From positions 1 to 43,679 of the IMG/VR virus record IMGVR_UViG_3300043811_000011: a DNA stretch of 43,679 nt, one strand, 5' to 3'. How positions within the stretch are numbered: position 1 is the first letter of the stretch; every line of letters begins with the position of its first letter. This document shows, one piece after another, positions 11,393-20,552 of the stretch. Below the pieces are notes generated by a model. That model was not told the DNA's origin. It ran no database searches and was given only the letters and a program-made list of their open reading frames with translations. The stretch is from a virus. The translations under genes were made by a program, and so were the position numbers.

Positions 11393-13606
11393 ATGCCAAC
11401 CGTAACAGAAAAACAAAAGGGCATTCCTAGTGAGACGGAGGAATTTCTCAATAAGGCACGCGATAGGTTCAAGCTCGCGGCTGAATCTGAGGCAGAGAAT
11501 CGAAGAGCGTGCTTGGATGACTTGGAATTTTCCATCGGTAATCAATGGCCGATGGACATTAAAGCTCAACGCCAGCTAGATGGGCGTCCGTGCCTCACCA
11601 CTAATCTCGTCACCGAATACCTACGACAAGTCACCAACGAGCAGCGCCAACAAAAGCCTTCTGCGCAAGTTAATCCGGTGGGCGATGGCGCAGACATTGA
11701 TACAGCCGAAATCATCCAGGGAGTTTACCGGCACATTGAGGTCAATAGTCGCGCCGATGTGGCTCGCCAATATGCCTATGACCATGGAGTTAGGACTGGA
11801 TTCGGTCACTGGCGAGTTCTGACCGACTGGATTTCACCTGAGAGTGAAGACCAAGAGATTTACATCAAGCGTATTCCTAATCAATTCGCGGTTTATTGGG
11901 ATCCGACAGCGGCGGAACTTGACAATTCCGATGCTAAATATTGCTTTATCGTCGAGGATTTACTTGCCGATGATTTCAAGAACCAATTTCCCGATTCAGA
12001 GTATGGAGCATCAGCCAACCTTAGCGAATATGAAAGCATTGGAGACTCCGCAGCGCCTTGGGCGCAGACGATTGACGGCAAACCGCATATACGCATCGCG
12101 GAGTATTTCTGGGTTGATGAAAAACCGGGAGACAAAGGCCGCAAGACACGGAAAGTTAATTGGGCAAAGATCAGTGGTCTCGACATCCTAGACGAGCGCG
12201 ACGATTACAAGGGCACCCTTATACCTATAATTACGTTTTACGGCGAGAATATAATCGTAAATGGAAAGAAGAAGATTTCCGGCTTGGTTCGTGGAGCAAA
12301 AGACCCTGCGCGACAGTACAACTTCTGGAACTCCGCATTAACTGAACGCATATCGCTATCCCCCAAAGCTCCCTGGCTGGCCTATGAAGGACAGCTAGAA
12401 GGCCATGAGCGCGAGTGGGAGCAGTCTAATGTGCGGAACATGGCTGTTTTAACGCGCAAGGCCGTGATGATAGGCGGTCAACTACTCCCCGGTCCTGAAA
12501 GGAACGTGGTTGAACCAGGTGTTCAGGGTATGGCCGAAATGTTGACGCTCGCCAGAACGGATTTGCAGGCTACTACTGGCCTGAACGACGCCAATGTGGG
12601 AAGGCCGAAGCCTGATGAATCCGGTAAGGCCGTGATGTTGCGCCAGAAGCAGGGCGATGTATCGACTTTGAACTATTCGGACAATTTGTCCGTTGCGATG
12701 GATTATGAAATGCGCGTGGTTTTCGAGTTGATGCCAGAAGTTTATTCGGCTTCTAGGATTCAACGCATAATCAAACCCGATGGCACAGTTTCTTATGTGG
12801 GTTTGTACAATTCCAAAAACGAAGATGAAGACGAAGCAGTAAAGAATATCTCAGCGCAGAACCCCGAGATTCAGAAGATTTACGACATTGGAACAGGTCG
12901 CTACGACGTGACGTTCACGGTTGGTCCTTCATATCAATCACGGCGACAACAGGCCGCGGAATCGATGCTCGCTCTTGTAAATGCGGTTCCGCAGATTATG
13001 CCAGCAATCGGTGACTTGATTGTAGGAGATATGGACTGGCCACAGGCGAAGGAAATTAGCAAGCGTCTTAAAAAACTTCTTCCTCCGCAACTACAAGATT
13101 CAGAAGATCAGTCTCCAGAAGCACAGCTTCAGCAAGCCCAACAGCAGCTTGCCCAATTAGGATCGCAGCACGCGCAGCTAACCAAATTGGCACAAGACCA
13201 ACAGCAGATCATCAATACCAAGCAGGTCGAGCAGCAGGGGAAGTTTGCAATCGAGCAGATGAAGACCAATGTGGATCTGGTCATTCAGAAGGCCAAAATC
13301 GATGCGCAGATCGCTGTTGCGGAAATCAATACAAAAGCTCAATCTGCTGCTGAACGAGCGCAGATTTATCTGGAAGTCTATAAAGAACTGCATGGCTCGG
13401 CTCATGAAGCAGGAATGCAGGCTACCGAACATGCCCACGCCCAGCAACTTGCCCAACAGCAAGCGCAGGCGGCTGCGCAACAGCAGCAATCACAGCAAGG
13501 AGCAGATCAGCAATCACAAGCTTCTGATCAGACACATGAGTTAGGCATGGCCGCAGTTCAAGGTGCTCAACAGCAACAGAACGGAGACCAAGGAGGTCAA
13601 CAGTAA
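11393..13606 (+). CDS. portal protein, P22 gp1-like
   Basis: This 737-residue protein (P22 portal is about 725) starts at ATG 11393. Typical portal segments are FSIGNQWP (about 45-52), RPCLTTNLV...QVTNEQRQQKPSAQVNPVG, the RIPNQFAVYWDPTA motif (about 162-175) and the ARTDLQATTGLNDANVGRP region before the crown. After about residue 560 the chain becomes a long Gln-rich helix (QLQQAQQQLAQLGSQHAQL, AQQQAQAAAQQQQSQQ), which fits the alpha-helical barrel of P22-like portals. It forms the dodecameric DNA channel at the head vertex. Confidence 0.9.
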   Translation: MPTVTEKQKGIPSETEEFLNKARDRFKLAAESEAENRRACLDDLEFSIGNQWPMDIKAQRQLDGRPCLTTNLVTEYLRQVTNEQRQQKPSAQVNPVGDGADIDTAEIIQGVYRHIEVNSRADVARQYAYDHGVRTGFGHWRVLTDWISPESEDQEIYIKRIPNQFAVYWDPTAAELDNSDAKYCFIVEDLLADDFKNQFPDSEYGASANLSEYESIGDSAAPWAQTIDGKPHIRIAEYFWVDEKPGDKGRKTRKVNWAKISGLDILDERDDYKGTLIPIITFYGENIIVNGKKKISGLVRGAKDPARQYNFWNSALTERISLSPKAPWLAYEGQLEGHEREWEQSNVRNMAVLTRKAVMIGGQLLPGPERNVVEPGVQGMAEMLTLARTDLQATTGLNDANVGRPKPDESGKAVMLRQKQGDVSTLNYSDNLSVAMDYEMRVVFELMPEVYSASRIQRIIKPDGTVSYVGLYNSKNEDEDEAVKNISAQNPEIQKIYDIGTGRYDVTFTVGPSYQSRRQQAAESMLALVNAVPQIMPAIGDLIVGDMDWPQAKEISKRLKKLLPPQLQDSEDQSPEAQLQQAQQQLAQLGSQHAQLTKLAQDQQQIINTKQVEQQGKFAIEQMKTNVDLVIQKAKIDAQIAVAEINTKAQSAAERAQIYLEVYKELHGSAHEAGMQATEHAHAQQLAQQQAQAAAQQQQSQQGADQQSQASDQTHELGMAAVQGAQQQQNGDQGGQQ

Positions 13607-14016
13607 TGCCGAGAGGAATTTTTAATCATGCAGGCGGTTCATTCGACCAAGCGGAAATGGGCGACATTGTTCAGTGCGATCCGCTCCAGAGTTCCACTAT
13701 TACGGTCTTAAGCGGAACAACGGATGCGGTCAACCCATATCTGGCGAATGGCGGGAATTTCATCGTCAACACAGGCAGCGCGGATGCCATGACGCTTGTG
13801 GCCCCGATTGCGACGGCAGATGACGGATTGACGCTCGCTATTTTCTCCAACACGGCATTTGCTCACACGCTGACTTCAACCGGCAACCTGCAAACGGGTG
13901 CTGCTGGAACGGGCGTGTTGACTTTTGCTGCCCATGCCGGAGCAGGAGTCATTCTGCGCGCCTATCAAGGCAAGTGGCAGATCGTTGGATCAACCGGAAT
14001 TACCGTAACGAGCTAA
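13606..14016 (+). CDS. small head-associated beta protein (possible decoration protein)
   Basis: This 136-residue protein starts at ATG 13606 (TAATG overlap with the portal). It is rich in Thr, Ala and Gly with alternating beta-strand pattern (STITVLSGTTDAVNPY...TADDGLTLAIFSNTAFAHTLTS...GVILRAYQGKWQIVGSTG). The W in the C-terminal strand and the general look match small virion beta-sandwich proteins. Position and composition suggest a head decoration or fibre role. No family is named. Confidence 0.5.
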   Translation: MPRGIFNHAGGSFDQAEMGDIVQCDPLQSSTITVLSGTTDAVNPYLANGGNFIVNTGSADAMTLVAPIATADDGLTLAIFSNTAFAHTLTSTGNLQTGAAGTGVLTFAAHAGAGVILRAYQGKWQIVGSTGITVTS

Positions 14017-14026
14017 CGAGGAAATC

Positions 14027-14926
14027 ATGGCACCGACTTTGACAAGTACGACCAGCACCAAGGAAGAGATGGAGCACGCGTTGTCTGAGAATTGGCGCGA
14101 AACTCCCATCACCCCTGATGCTCCCGCAAAGACTCCTGAACCAGAAGTAGAAGCATCCGAGACGGAGGAAACTCCTGTCACAACCGCTGCCGAACCGGAA
14201 ACGGCAGAAACTCCCGAGAGCGAAAAGCCGAAGGATAAGCCCAAGAGTAAATACCAGCGAACGATAGACAAACTAACCGCCCGAAATCATGCTGCTGAAA
14301 CGCGTGCAGAAAAGGCGGAAAGGGAACTTGCGGAAGAGCGCGCAAAGCATGCCTCAGGGGATAAAACCCCTCCAGCCGCGCAACCGTCTGGCCCTCCGAA
14401 ACTACAAGACTTTCTGAATGCTGGTAAGACCGCTGATGAATGGGCCGATGCCAGGGACGTATGGAAGCAGGAACAAGAGCAAAAGCAAGCGCAGCAGGAC
14501 CAGCTAAAAACCACCTACGATACCTATAACCGCAAGGTTTCAGAGGCACGCGGCAAGTATGAGGACTGGGATGAAACGGTCGTGAATAACGATCTGGAAA
14601 TCCCCGCCAGCGTGCAACTGGCTGTTATCGAGATGGACAATGGCCCGGATGTAGCCTATCACTTAGCTAAACACCCGGAAATCTGCGCTGAATTGCTCGA
14701 TATGACTCCTCTTTCAGCCGTTCGTAAAGTAGGCCAGATTGCGGAATCACTCAACCCGGAATCTAGACGCTCTCATAACGAGAAACCAAAGCCGAAGCCG
14801 CCTGCGCCGTTAGCACCTGTGGGTGCTTCGTCTACTCGGTCATCCATCCCGCTTGAGCAAATGCCTCCGAAAGACTACATCCGCATTCGGAACGAGCAGG
14901 AAGCCAGGGCAAAGGGACGCCGATGA
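14027..14926 (+). CDS. scaffolding protein
   Basis: This 299-residue protein (P22 gp8 is 303) starts at ATG 14027 behind ACGAGGAAATC. The acidic, Pro/Glu/Thr-rich N-terminus (EPEVEASETEETPVTTAAEPETAE) is followed by a long charged helix (KYQRTIDKLTARNHAAETRAEKAERELAEERAKH) and a basic C-terminus. This is the composition of scaffolding proteins that direct procapsid assembly and then leave. It sits directly before the coat gene. Confidence 0.8.
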   Translation: MAPTLTSTTSTKEEMEHALSENWRETPITPDAPAKTPEPEVEASETEETPVTTAAEPETAETPESEKPKDKPKSKYQRTIDKLTARNHAAETRAEKAERELAEERAKHASGDKTPPAAQPSGPPKLQDFLNAGKTADEWADARDVWKQEQEQKQAQQDQLKTTYDTYNRKVSEARGKYEDWDETVVNNDLEIPASVQLAVIEMDNGPDVAYHLAKHPEICAELLDMTPLSAVRKVGQIAESLNPESRRSHNEKPKPKPPAPLAPVGASSTRSSIPLEQMPPKDYIRIRNEQEARAKGRR

Positions 14927-14950
14927 CGTTTCTAAAGGAGAGGTATCCAT

Positions 14951-16156
14951 ACGGCCAACCAATTATTGACGATTTCTATGATTACGCGGGAAGCCCTGCG
15001 TATTCTCGTCAACAATCTGGTGTTTGCCGACAAAGTGGAGCGTCAATACGACGACTACTATGCGAAGGCAGGCGCCAAGATTGGAAACGTACTGAATATC
15101 CGCAAGCCTCCCCGATTCATTCGGACAGACGGCCAAGGATTGCAGCTTCAGGACGTTACAGAAACATCCGTTCCGTTGGTTCTCACTACACAAGGCCAGC
15201 GGTCATTCGTATTCAGTTCCCAGGATCTCGCGCTCTCGATTGACGACTTCAGCAAGCGTTTCGTCAAGCCTGCTGTATCGTCGCTCGCAAACCAGGTGGA
15301 CTATGACGGCCTTCAGCAGTACGTTAACGTCTATCAGAACGTGGGGGTACCGGGAACCACGCCGAACCAACTCCTGACCTACCTTCAGGCCCAAGTCGCA
15401 CTCAGCAATTCCGCGGCACCGGACGATGACGAGCGGTATTTCATTTTGAACCCGCTTGCAGAAGCAACCATCGTCGATGCACTCAAGGGATTGTTCCAAG
15501 CCTCGAGAGAAATCTCGTCGCAGTACAAGCGCGGCAAGATGGGCACTACGGCGGGCGGTGAATGGTACATGGACCAGAACGTGGCGAGTTATACGCTTGG
15601 CACGCTCGTTGGTACACCGACCACTCTAACGACAGGCTCGGCTCAGACTGGTTCTTCTCTCTCGGTAGTTGGTTTTACGGGTTCAGCGACGATTGCACAA
15701 GGCGACATCTTCACAATCGCCGGTGTGCACAGCGTCAACCCGCAGAACTATTCATCGACCGGGATACTCCAGCAATTCGTTGTCACCGCAGGTGCGACAG
15801 CGAGCGGCGGAGCGGTCACGCTTCAGATTTCCCCGGCCATTACCACATCAGGCCCGTTCCAGACAGTCGATGTTGCGCCCGCAACCAGCGCGGCATTGAC
15901 CTTCTACGGAGCAGGCTCGACGCTGACCACGCAAAACATGCTTTTCCATAAGGAAGCATTTGCGATGGCTTGCGCGGACCTGCCTCTGCCGGGTGGCGTG
16001 GATATGGCGGAACGTATCAGCGACAAGGAACTGGGACTCTCGATTCGTCTGGTCCGCGCTTACGACATCAACCAAGACCGCTTCCCGTTGCGGCTTGATT
16101 TCCTCTATGGCTGGACAACTTTGTATGCTCAGTTGGCCTGCCGGATTTCGGGATAA
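14951..16156 (+). CDS. major capsid protein, P22 coat family
   Basis: The body (MITREALRILVNNLVFADKVERQYDDYYAKAGAKIGNVLNIRKPPRF...ETSVPLVLTTQ...LSIDDFSKRFVKPAVSSLANQVDYDGL) clearly matches the P22-type coat family as I remember it, whose members start MAN.LLT..MITREALR. Here the upstream in-frame codons read A-N-Q-L-L-T-I-S before MITRE, so the natural start is codon 14951, which is ACG rather than ATG. AGGAGAGG ends 7 bases before it, whereas ATG 14978 is too far from that site. The length is then 401 residues. It forms the T=7-type shell with the scaffold upstream. Confidence 0.9.
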   Translation, partial: TANQLLTISMITREALRILVNNLVFADKVERQYDDYYAKAGAKIGNVLNIRKPPRFIRTDGQGLQLQDVTETSVPLVLTTQGQRSFVFSSQDLALSIDDFSKRFVKPAVSSLANQVDYDGLQQYVNVYQNVGVPGTTPNQLLTYLQAQVALSNSAAPDDDERYFILNPLAEATIVDALKGLFQASREISSQYKRGKMGTTAGGEWYMDQNVASYTLGTLVGTPTTLTTGSAQTGSSLSVVGFTGSATIAQGDIFTIAGVHSVNPQNYSSTGILQQFVVTAGATASGGAVTLQISPAITTSGPFQTVDVAPATSAALTFYGAGSTLTTQNMLFHKEAFAMACADLPLPGGVDMAERISDKELGLSIRLVRAYDINQDRFPLRLDFLYGWTTLYAQLACRISG

Positions 16157-16171
16157 GGGGGACAACTGACA

Positions 16172-16750
16172 ATGGCTATCGCAAGCACTACACTCTCAGC
16201 AGCAATCAATGCTTATCAGACACAGTTCGCGGTCGCAAGCACAACGAATATCAGCGCACCGGTCAACACTACGGGCGTTGGAAGTTTTCTGTTTGTTGAC
16301 CGTGAGTTGATGCAAGTAACGGGCATCCCGGTAGCGGGAACAGTGACGGTCATTCGTGGAGTGCAAGGAACTCAAGCTGTCGCGCACAACAATACGCAAG
16401 GCGTATTGATTGGCGAAGCCGCCTCTGATTTCCCCAATTTCCAGCCGACCATTTCCGCTTTCGCGGTTGGGCTACCTCGCTATCAGGGCATTAATGCTCC
16501 CGTGGCATCGGCACTTGCAATCACCCCTCCAGGGGCTTTCTTCCACGTAACAGGAACCACGGCGACAGCAACGATCAACCTTCCCGCTAACTTTGTGGAA
16601 GGGCCGATCACAGTTATCGCTGATGGTGTCTGGACTTGGACGGCTGCGGGAAACATCGCGGTTGCGGGAACGGTTACAACGGCGGGATCAACAGTGACGT
16701 TTGTTTATGATGCGGCAACATCGCTTTGGTACCCATCGAGGCTCGCATAA
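16172..16750 (+). CDS. structural beta protein after the coat gene
   Basis: This 192-residue protein starts at ATG 16172, with AAGGGGGAC upstream. It is Ala/Thr/Val-rich and beta-like: an N-terminal MAIASTTLSAAINAYQTQFAVASTT, an ELMQVTGIPVAGTVTVIRGVQGT strand region, and a C-terminal GVWTWTAAGNIAVAGTVTTAGSTVTFVYDAATSLWYP. The last segment resembles the small protein at 13606 (VILRAYQGKWQIVGS), so both may be virion surface proteins. The role is uncertain. Confidence 0.55.
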   Translation: MAIASTTLSAAINAYQTQFAVASTTNISAPVNTTGVGSFLFVDRELMQVTGIPVAGTVTVIRGVQGTQAVAHNNTQGVLIGEAASDFPNFQPTISAFAVGLPRYQGINAPVASALAITPPGAFFHVTGTTATATINLPANFVEGPITVIADGVWTWTAAGNIAVAGTVTTAGSTVTFVYDAATSLWYPSRLA

Positions 16751-16763
16751 GTTTACAAACTAG

Positions 16764-16796
16764 AGAGGGCTACGGCTTATTCGAGCGCAGCCCTTT
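16764..16796 (+). terminator. possible intrinsic terminator/attenuator
   Basis: AGGGCT (16766-16771) pairs with AGCCCT (16789-16794). The stem is extended by G-U and A-T pairs into a short T-stretch. The apex is 17 bases. It lies in the only 65-base gap of the head operon and could reduce read-through after the abundant coat message. Confidence 0.4.
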
Positions 16797-16815
16797 CCAC
16801 AAAGGAGATAGTGAA

Positions 16816-17238
16816 ATGAGAGATTATCCGCGCTGGGTCTATAGCGCAAAGAATCCGAAAGGTGTCATCGTCAACAGCGCAGAAGAAGAAAAGGCGCTGG
16901 AAGGCGAGCAGTTCGATAATCCAGACTTGAGCAAGAAAGTGCATACACCGGATCAGGCCGAAGGCTATGTGTACGGTTACAAACCTTCGCGGAAGTTCCC
17001 CGAGCGCCGCAATGTTTCAGGAATCGGACCAAGCGGAACGGAGCGGCGGGGAGTGGCACTGGCTAAAAACCTTGCGCCACCTTCTCATGCCAATCCGGTT
17101 CCTGCTAATCAACCTGCTCAAAAACCTGTCCCTCAGGCTGTACCTATGGTCCAGTATTCTCCGACGCAAAGCGGTCCTGAACGCAGACACAAGGCAGGCA
17201 TGTCTCCTACGGGACAGGAGCGCCGAGGACGTAAGTAA
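16816..17238 (+). CDS. basic hypothetical protein with ERR-G repeats
   Basis: This 140-residue protein starts at ATG 16816 behind AAAGGAG. After MRDYPRWVYSAKNPKGVIVNSAEEEKAL, the second half is basic, Pro-rich and contains four similar blocks: PERRN.SGIGPSG, TERRGV, PERRHKAGMSPTG, QERRGRK. It is probably disordered and possibly virion-associated. No family was recognised. Confidence 0.55.
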   Translation: MRDYPRWVYSAKNPKGVIVNSAEEEKALEGEQFDNPDLSKKVHTPDQAEGYVYGYKPSRKFPERRNVSGIGPSGTERRGVALAKNLAPPSHANPVPANQPAQKPVPQAVPMVQYSPTQSGPERRHKAGMSPTGQERRGRK

Positions 17239-17239
17239 A

Positions 17240-18037
17240 ATGCCAGTCGTTCCCTCGAATCCGCCTCCGATACCGCGCACCGTGCTTGACGTTATTTCGA
17301 GTGCATTGCGCCTTATTGGTGTGCTTGCATCGGGTGAAACACCCAGTGCAGCAGAGCAGGCGGATTCGCTGGCAGTTTTTCAGGACATGGTGGATTCGTG
17401 GAATGCAGAACGGCTGATGATTTACACGGTTCCGCGATTAGTTTTCCCGTTGGTTTCTGGCCAACAAGTCTATACATACGGAGCGCAGACTATTCCTCCG
17501 TCATTTCCGCCGCCTGATTTCAACGCTGACCGAGCGCCATCTATCGAGAGGATGGGGATTATCTTTCTTGGTAATGAAGCGCAACCATTGGAGCTGCCTT
17601 TGCAATATTTGACGACCGCGCAATGGCAGGAAATACCAGTTAAGAACATCCAAAGCTCCCTGCCCCAGTACTGTTGGGATGACAATGCATTCCCGTGGAG
17701 AAACCTTAGCTTCTGGCCCATTCCGAACACGCAGGTAGATATAACCATCTATCCGTGGGCGGTTCTCACCACACCTGCAAATCTCACCACGGAGCTAGCA
17801 TTTCCTCCGGGCTATCAGAAGGCTCTCCGCTATAATCTTGCTGTGGATTTAGCGATGGAGTTCCCTGGTACGTCTTTGCAATTGATTCAAGGTGTTGCGG
17901 CAATAGCTCAGGAAGCAAAATCAATCGTCAAGACTATCAATACGCCGATAATCGATCTGAGATGTGACCCGGCAGTGGTGGCAGGGACAGAACTGGGACT
18001 TTATAACTGGATTTCTGATATGCCAGCGGGGAGATAA
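17240..18037 (+). CDS. head-tail connector, P22 gp4-like tail accessory factor
   Basis: This 265-residue protein starts at ATG 17240, following the previous stop closely. The N-terminal half (RTVLDVISSALRLIGVLASGETPSAAEQADSLAVFQDMVDSWNAERLMIYT) is the helical signature of gp4-like adaptors. A beta-rich middle with WRNLSFWPIPNTQVDITIYPW and a C-terminal helix (PPGYQKALRYNLAVDLAMEF) follow. The protein would bind under the portal ring. It is longer than P22 gp4 (166). The synteny with the gp10-like gene supports the call. Confidence 0.8.
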   Translation: MPVVPSNPPPIPRTVLDVISSALRLIGVLASGETPSAAEQADSLAVFQDMVDSWNAERLMIYTVPRLVFPLVSGQQVYTYGAQTIPPSFPPPDFNADRAPSIERMGIIFLGNEAQPLELPLQYLTTAQWQEIPVKNIQSSLPQYCWDDNAFPWRNLSFWPIPNTQVDITIYPWAVLTTPANLTTELAFPPGYQKALRYNLAVDLAMEFPGTSLQLIQGVAAIAQEAKSIVKTINTPIIDLRCDPAVVAGTELGLYNWISDMPAGR

Positions 18038-19525
18038 ATGGCACGATTCGGATTCACGACTTCGGGAAGTTACACAAGTCAGTCGCCGAATGCTGCCGAT
18101 GATGCGTGCATAAATCTCTACTGCGAGACAAACGAAGACCCCAACGGAAAGTCTCCGATGAGCATGTATCACTCGCCGGGAAATTTCACGACCTACGCCT
18201 TGTCAGGTCCTTCGGTGCGCGGGCTGTTTCAGTATAACGGGAGAGCATTCTCTGTTAGTGGTGTCAACTTCTACGAGCTTTTATCCAATGGCACAACGAC
18301 GCATCAAAGCACGATAGCCAATGATAATTCCATCGTCTCATTCGCAGCGGGGCCGAATCAGATTCTGCTTGCCAGCGCAGGGGTGATGTACGTCTTCAAT
18401 CTGACGACCAATGCCCTAACGCCCGTTGACCCGACTACGTATAACCAGCCAGTTTCGCAGGTTTTCTATGTCGATGGTTTCTTTATCGCGCTAACGGCTA
18501 ATTCAGGAAGATTCGCGGTCTCCGCACTTGATAATGCGCTCTCATGGAATCCGATCAGTCAGTCGATCATCTCGGTATTCGCTGACAACATTGTGGGCAT
18601 GATCGTAGCTTACCGCCAGCCGATTTTCTTTGGCCCCAAGCAGTCTCAGGCGTATTATGATGCAGGGCAGCCCATCACGCCGTTTCTGCCTGTACCGGGA
18701 GGATTCATTGAGCAAGGAGCCGTCAGTGGTACGAGCATCAGCTTTCTTGACAATTCCGTCTTCTGGCTCGGACAAGACTCTCGTGGAAGTGCAATTGCGT
18801 GGAGAGCCAACGGATACACGCCAGCTCGTATCAGCACTCATGCAGTTGAGTTTGCATGGCAGGGTTATTCTAAAGTATCCGATGCAATCGCTTACAGTTA
18901 CCAAGATCAAGGTCACACCTTCTGGCACGTCTACTTCCCGACGCCAAGCAAGTCCTGGCGCTATGACGCCGCAACCGGACTCTGGCACGAAGTAAGCTAC
19001 CTCAACGGCGGTATTCCCATCGCGCATCTTTCGCAGTGCTACACCTTTGCGTTCGGAAAGCACCTCGTAGGCGACTGGAACAGCGGAAACATCTATGAGA
19101 TGAACATTAAATATCTCACGGATATGGGCCAGCCGATCAAGCGTATCCGCAGAGCGCCGATTGTCTCCAATGAAAACCAGCGCATCCACCACAATCAGTT
19201 GCAGGTTGACGTTGAAACCGGATTAGGACCGATTCCTCCGCTGCTTGATGGAAATGGAAATCCCCGCGATCCGGTGATGGATCTGCGCTGGTCCGACGAT
19301 TCCGGGCACACATGGTCGAACACCTACGCGGTGGGTTGCGGGCAGGCAGGCAAATATAAGACACGGGTCATTTGGCGAAGGTTGGGACAATCTCGCAATC
19401 GAGTCTATGAAATCAGCATGACTGACCCGATTCCTTGGCGCATCGTTGACGCTTACCTAGAAGCTGAGCCAGGCTATACGCTGCCCAGCTCCAGAATTTC
19501 TGACTCTTTGCGGAAGGTTAGCTGA
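18038..19525 (+). CDS. packaged-DNA stabilisation protein, P22 gp10-like
   Basis: This 495-residue protein (P22 gp10 is 472) starts at ATG 18038. The beginning (ARFGFTTSGSYTSQSPNAADDACINLYCETNED) and repeated beta-propeller-like stretches such as VFYVDGFFIALTANSGRFAVSALDNALSW, QPIFFGPKQSQAYYDAG, NSVFWLGQDSRGSAIAWRANGY and the late DLRWSDDSGHTWS all match the Phage_stabilise family. It forms the hexameric hub that closes the head and holds the spikes. Confidence 0.9.
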   Translation: MARFGFTTSGSYTSQSPNAADDACINLYCETNEDPNGKSPMSMYHSPGNFTTYALSGPSVRGLFQYNGRAFSVSGVNFYELLSNGTTTHQSTIANDNSIVSFAAGPNQILLASAGVMYVFNLTTNALTPVDPTTYNQPVSQVFYVDGFFIALTANSGRFAVSALDNALSWNPISQSIISVFADNIVGMIVAYRQPIFFGPKQSQAYYDAGQPITPFLPVPGGFIEQGAVSGTSISFLDNSVFWLGQDSRGSAIAWRANGYTPARISTHAVEFAWQGYSKVSDAIAYSYQDQGHTFWHVYFPTPSKSWRYDAATGLWHEVSYLNGGIPIAHLSQCYTFAFGKHLVGDWNSGNIYEMNIKYLTDMGQPIKRIRRAPIVSNENQRIHHNQLQVDVETGLGPIPPLLDGNGNPRDPVMDLRWSDDSGHTWSNTYAVGCGQAGKYKTRVIWRRLGQSRNRVYEISMTDPIPWRIVDAYLEAEPGYTLPSSRISDSLRKVS

Positions 19526-20097
19526 TGGCTTCAACGCCTCAAGGCGTTAATACTCCGCTGGACGCATTGTTCAACGCGCCTGCCGTTGATAAGCAGGGGT
19601 ATTTCAACTTTCAGTGGAAGCAGTATCTTGTAGCGCAGAACGTAGGCCTAGGAGGAACAGCCCCGATCATTTCTCCCGTTCTAGGGGGTATTCCTACAGC
19701 ACCAACAGCCCCTCCTCTTACCAATAGCAAGCAAATCGCCACGACGCAATATGCAGATTCAGCGGTCGCGGTAGAAAAGACAAGAGCGGAAGCGCAGGAG
19801 ACGACTCTACAGGGAAACATTACCGCCGAGACGACGCGTGCCGAGGCCGCTGAAGCAGCTAACGCCGCAGCAATCACCGCAGAGACGGCAAGAGCAGAAG
19901 CAGCAGAGGCTTTACTTGCACCGCTTGCCAATCCGACGTTCACGGGGACGGTTAGCATTCCTACTCTCAATCTGACCGGGCCAACGGCTACTACCGCGAC
20001 CGCTGGAGCAGCTACATTACCTGCGAACCCGTTGGGTTTTTTTAACTGTATTAATGAGGCCGGAACGCCAGTGAAGGTGCCTTATTACTCGATATGA
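19525..20097 (+). CDS. trimeric tail needle/fibre protein (gp26 position)
   Basis: This 190-residue protein starts at ATG 19525 (TGATG overlap). A central coiled coil of about 50 residues has repeated TRAEA.E units (TTRAEAAEAANAAAITAETARAEAAEALLA), followed by LANPTFTGTVSIPTLNLTG, a motif common just before fibre shafts, and NSKQIATTQYADSAV, common in tail fibres. It occupies the position of the P22 tail needle gp26. It could be either the needle or a small fibre. Confidence 0.65.
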   Translation: MASTPQGVNTPLDALFNAPAVDKQGYFNFQWKQYLVAQNVGLGGTAPIISPVLGGIPTAPTAPPLTNSKQIATTQYADSAVAVEKTRAEAQETTLQGNITAETTRAEAAEAANAAAITAETARAEAAEALLAPLANPTFTGTVSIPTLNLTGPTATTATAGAATLPANPLGFFNCINEAGTPVKVPYYSI

Positions 20098-20552
20098 AGA
20101 TCGAGAGAACGCGGGATTGGGAAAGGGTGCGCAGCATCGTCACGCATCCCAAAGTCTACGGTGCGGTCACAGATGATTACTCACTCAGCGCGGAAGAATG
20201 GAAGCCCAACGAAACTGAGGATATTTGCTATTTGCTGGTTTCGGAGGATGAGAAGCCTTTGGGCGTGTTCATTCTCATTCCGCAGAATCACATCTGTTGG
20301 CAGGTCCATACCTGCTTCTTGCCGGAATCGTATGGAGACATTGCAAAGAGAGCGGGATTCGGGAGCATCCAGTGGGTTTGGGACAATACGGAGTGTTTAC
20401 GCATCGTCACAGAAGTGCCCATTTACAATCGCATCGCGCTCAAATATGCATTGGACTGCGGAATGAAAGAATACGGAATAAATCCGAAGTCTTATATGAA
20501 ACAGGGGAAATTGCGGGATGTCATACTTCTAGGGATTAGTAAATGCCAATAG
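20094..20552 (+). CDS. GNAT-like protein, P22 gp14 position
   Basis: This 152-residue protein starts at ATG 20094 (ATGA overlap). The sequence reads as an N-acetyltransferase-like fold: ICYLLVSEDEKPLGVFILIP strands, ICWQVHTCFLPESYG, then VPIYNRIALKYALDCGMKEYG near the end. Acetyl-CoA-loop glycine motifs are weak, so it may be catalytically inactive. In P22 the gene at this point, 14, encodes an assembly factor of similar size. Place and length suggest the same role. Confidence 0.65.
   Translation: MKIERTRDWERVRSIVTHPKVYGAVTDDYSLSAEEWKPNETEDICYLLVSEDEKPLGVFILIPQNHICWQVHTCFLPESYGDIAKRAGFGSIQWVWDNTECLRIVTEVPIYNRIALKYALDCGMKEYGINPKSYMKQGKLRDVILLGISKCQ

Noticed and set aside
14923-15243. ORF of 106 codons starting at the scaffold stop
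   Set aside because: It lies in a different frame over the well-supported coat gene; its product is low-quality and unlike a protein domain.
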